Shown here piece by piece: positions 37,395-38,834 of a DNA stretch of 38,834 bases. The stretch is from an uncultured Porphyromonadaceae bacterium (lineage in GTDB: Bacteria; Bacteroidota; Bacteroidia; Bacteroidales; Muribaculaceae): the NCBI GenBank assembly GCA_902470475.1, contig CABRGT010000010.1:1-38834 (forward strand). Direction: 5' to 3'. Numbering within the stretch: the stretch's first letter is position 1; each line of letters opens with the position of its first letter. The notes beneath the pieces were generated by a model that searched no databases, was not told where the DNA came from, and saw only the letters and a list, made by a program, of their open reading frames with translations. Made by a program: the position numbers and the translations under genes.

Positions 37395-37421
37395 ATGATG
37401 GTTATTTAGGAGTAAAGGGTA

Positions 37422-38606
37422 TTACTCGATGATCTCGGTGATCTGGCCCGAACCTACGGTGCGGCCACCTTCGCGGATTGCGAAGCGCAGACCCTTGTCG
37501 CATGCAACGGGGTTGATCAGCTTGACCTTGATCTCTACGTGGTCGCCGGGCATTACCATTTCTACTCCGTCGGGCAGAGTGATCTCACCGGTAACGTCGA
37601 GCGTACGGATGTAGAACTGAGGACGGTAGTGGTTGTGGAACGGAGTGTGGCGACCGCCTTCTTCCTTCTTCAGGATGTAGACCGAAGCCTTGAATTCGTC
37701 GTGGGGCTTAACAACACCCGGGTGGCAGATTACCATACCGCGACGGATATCCTTCTTGTCGATACCGCGGAGGAGCAGACCTACGTTGTCGCCGGCTTCG
37801 CCCTGATCGAGGAGCTTGCGGAACATTTCGACGCCGGTTACAACCGACTTCATGTCTGCGCCGAGGCCCATGATCTGAACTTCGTCACCTACCTTCACGA
37901 TACCGGTTTCGATACGGCCCGTAGCTACGGTACCGCGGCCGGTGATCGAGAATACGTCCTCGACAGGCATCAGGAAGGGCTTGTCCACGTCGCGCGGAGG
38001 CAGGGGGATCCAGGTGTCGACTGCGTCCATCAGCTCCATAACCTTAGCTTCCCATTCGGGTTCGCCGTTGAGGGCGCCGAGGGCAGAGCCGCGGATGATG
38101 GGGGTGTTGTCGCCATCGTATTCATATGCATCGAGAAGCTCGCGCATTTCCATCTCGACGAGTTCGAGCATCTCTTCGTCGTCGACCATGTCGCACTTGT
38201 TCAGGAACACAACGATGCGGGGAACGTTCACCTGACGGGCGAGAAGGATGTGCTCGCGGGTCTGGGGCATCGGGCCGTCGGTAGCGGCAACCACGATGAT
38301 AGCACCGTCCATCTGAGCAGCACCGGTAACCATGTTCTTCACGTAGTCGGCGTGGCCCGGGCAGTCAACGTGTGCGTAGTGACGGTTGGCGGTCTCGTAT
38401 TCTACGTGAGCGGTGTTGATGGTGATACCACGCTCTTTTTCCTCGGGAGCGTTGTCGATCTGATCGAACGACTTCACTTCCGACAGACCAGCCTTTGCAA
38501 GCACGGTGGTGATTGCGGCGGTCAGAGTGGTCTTGCCGTGGTCGACGTGACCGATAGTACCGATGTTAACATGCGGTTTGGTTCTTTCGAATTTCTCTTT
38601 AGCCAT
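37422..38606 (-). CDS. tuf: Elongation factor Tu
   Basis: 394 residues. G1 GHVDHGKT (19-26), G3 DCPGHADY, G4 NKCD, then the beta-barrel domains 2 and 3 ending in GGRTVGSGQITEIIE. It delivers aminoacyl-tRNA to the ribosome with GTP. It is placed between tRNA-Thr and tRNA-Trp; the upstream tRNAs and tuf are probably cotranscribed. Its leader (38607-38696) holds a small inverted repeat, GATAGCG near CGCTACC, of unknown meaning. Confidence 0.99.
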   Translation of the reverse strand: MAKEKFERTKPHVNIGTIGHVDHGKTTLTAAITTVLAKAGLSEVKSFDQIDNAPEEKERGITINTAHVEYETANRHYAHVDCPGHADYVKNMVTGAAQMDGAIIVVAATDGPMPQTREHILLARQVNVPRIVVFLNKCDMVDDEEMLELVEMEMRELLDAYEYDGDNTPIIRGSALGALNGEPEWEAKVMELMDAVDTWIPLPPRDVDKPFLMPVEDVFSITGRGTVATGRIETGIVKVGDEVQIMGLGADMKSVVTGVEMFRKLLDQGEAGDNVGLLLRGIDKKDIRRGMVICHPGVVKPHDEFKASVYILKKEEGGRHTPFHNHYRPQFYIRTLDVTGEITLPDGVEMVMPGDHVEIKVKLINPVACDKGLRFAIREGGRTVGSGQITEIIE

Positions 38607-38696
38607 AGCTTTTTTATATTTTTAGATGATTGATTCTCAACAATTAGCCACGGTAGCGAATGGACGCTATCGGGGCTACCTCTTTGTATTCGTTTG

Positions 38697-38768
<72 letters not shown>

Positions 38769-38780
38769 AGTTTAGCTAAG

Positions 38781-38834
38781 AGCGGAAGACGAGGCTCAAA
38801 CTCGCGACCCTCAGCTTGGAAGGCTGATGCTCTA
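38781..38834 (-). tRNA. tRNA-Gly (anticodon TCC), 5' end beyond window
   Basis: The last 54 bases are visible: anticodon loop CTTCCAA in stem TCAGC/GCTGA, and acceptor 3' strand CTTCCGC with discriminator T. The T-loop reads TTTGAGC, with T where the nearly invariant C56 should be. The acceptor 5' strand cannot be checked. Confidence 0.88.

Overview
The window is a compact, gene-dense stretch of a GC-rich Bacteroidales chromosome. Evidence for this: promoters carry the Bacteroidetes -7 element TAnnTTTG, several with a TTTG or GTTG -33 element 19-20 bp upstream; Shine-Dalgarno sites are weak; Bacteroidetes families are present (DUF4836, DUF4270, DUF3098, a lone GT5-like domain); and the order is tRNA-Gly, tRNA-Thr, tuf, tRNA-Trp, secE, nusG, rplKAJL, rpoBC. 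A member of the Muribaculaceae or a relative would fit the GC content, but that is a guess.

Layout. 1-2434 (minus): a truncated eukaryotic-like kinase behind two copies of one promoter, then an operon read HipA-like kinase, DUF3037, SIMPL protein. 2561-8027 (plus): lone DsbD alpha-like protein, full DsbD, MazG, topoisomerase III and a small Cys-rich membrane protein, packed with ATGA or few-base junctions. 8090-9292 (minus): PLP aminotransferase. 9410-12707 (plus): DUF4836 lipoprotein and an unusual ABC ATPase/permease pair. 12854-15171 (plus): catalytically stripped GT5 protein, DUF4270 lipoprotein and tRNA-Thr(CGT). 15330-16127 (plus): DUF3298-type exported protein. 16234-17043 (minus): nagB. 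17188-20376 (plus): cytidylate-kinase-like protein, unknown 126-aa protein, lipoprotein cyclophilin and M16 peptidase. 20383-24190 (minus): ftsX, DUF3098, uppP, truB, queA read in that order. 24540-25748 (minus): an AT-richer AAA ATPase (DUF4143) gene behind two nested palindromes. 25928 to the right edge (minus): the transcription/translation supercluster.

Most of the window is housekeeping: disulfide and thiol relay, nucleotide-pool cleaning, cell envelope, tRNA modification, ribosome and RNA polymerase. The accessory or unusual parts are the left-edge kinase with its duplicated promoter, the HipA_2/DUF3037 pair, the ABC pair whose ATPase lacks the switch histidine and carries a GC hairpin in its first codons, the GT5 pseudoenzyme, and the ATPase whose promoter elements lie in two large inverted repeats. 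I see no CRISPR array, prophage, insertion sequence or clearly new multi-gene system. The best candidates for undescribed biology are regulatory: the palindrome-wrapped ATPase promoter and the duplicated kinase promoter.
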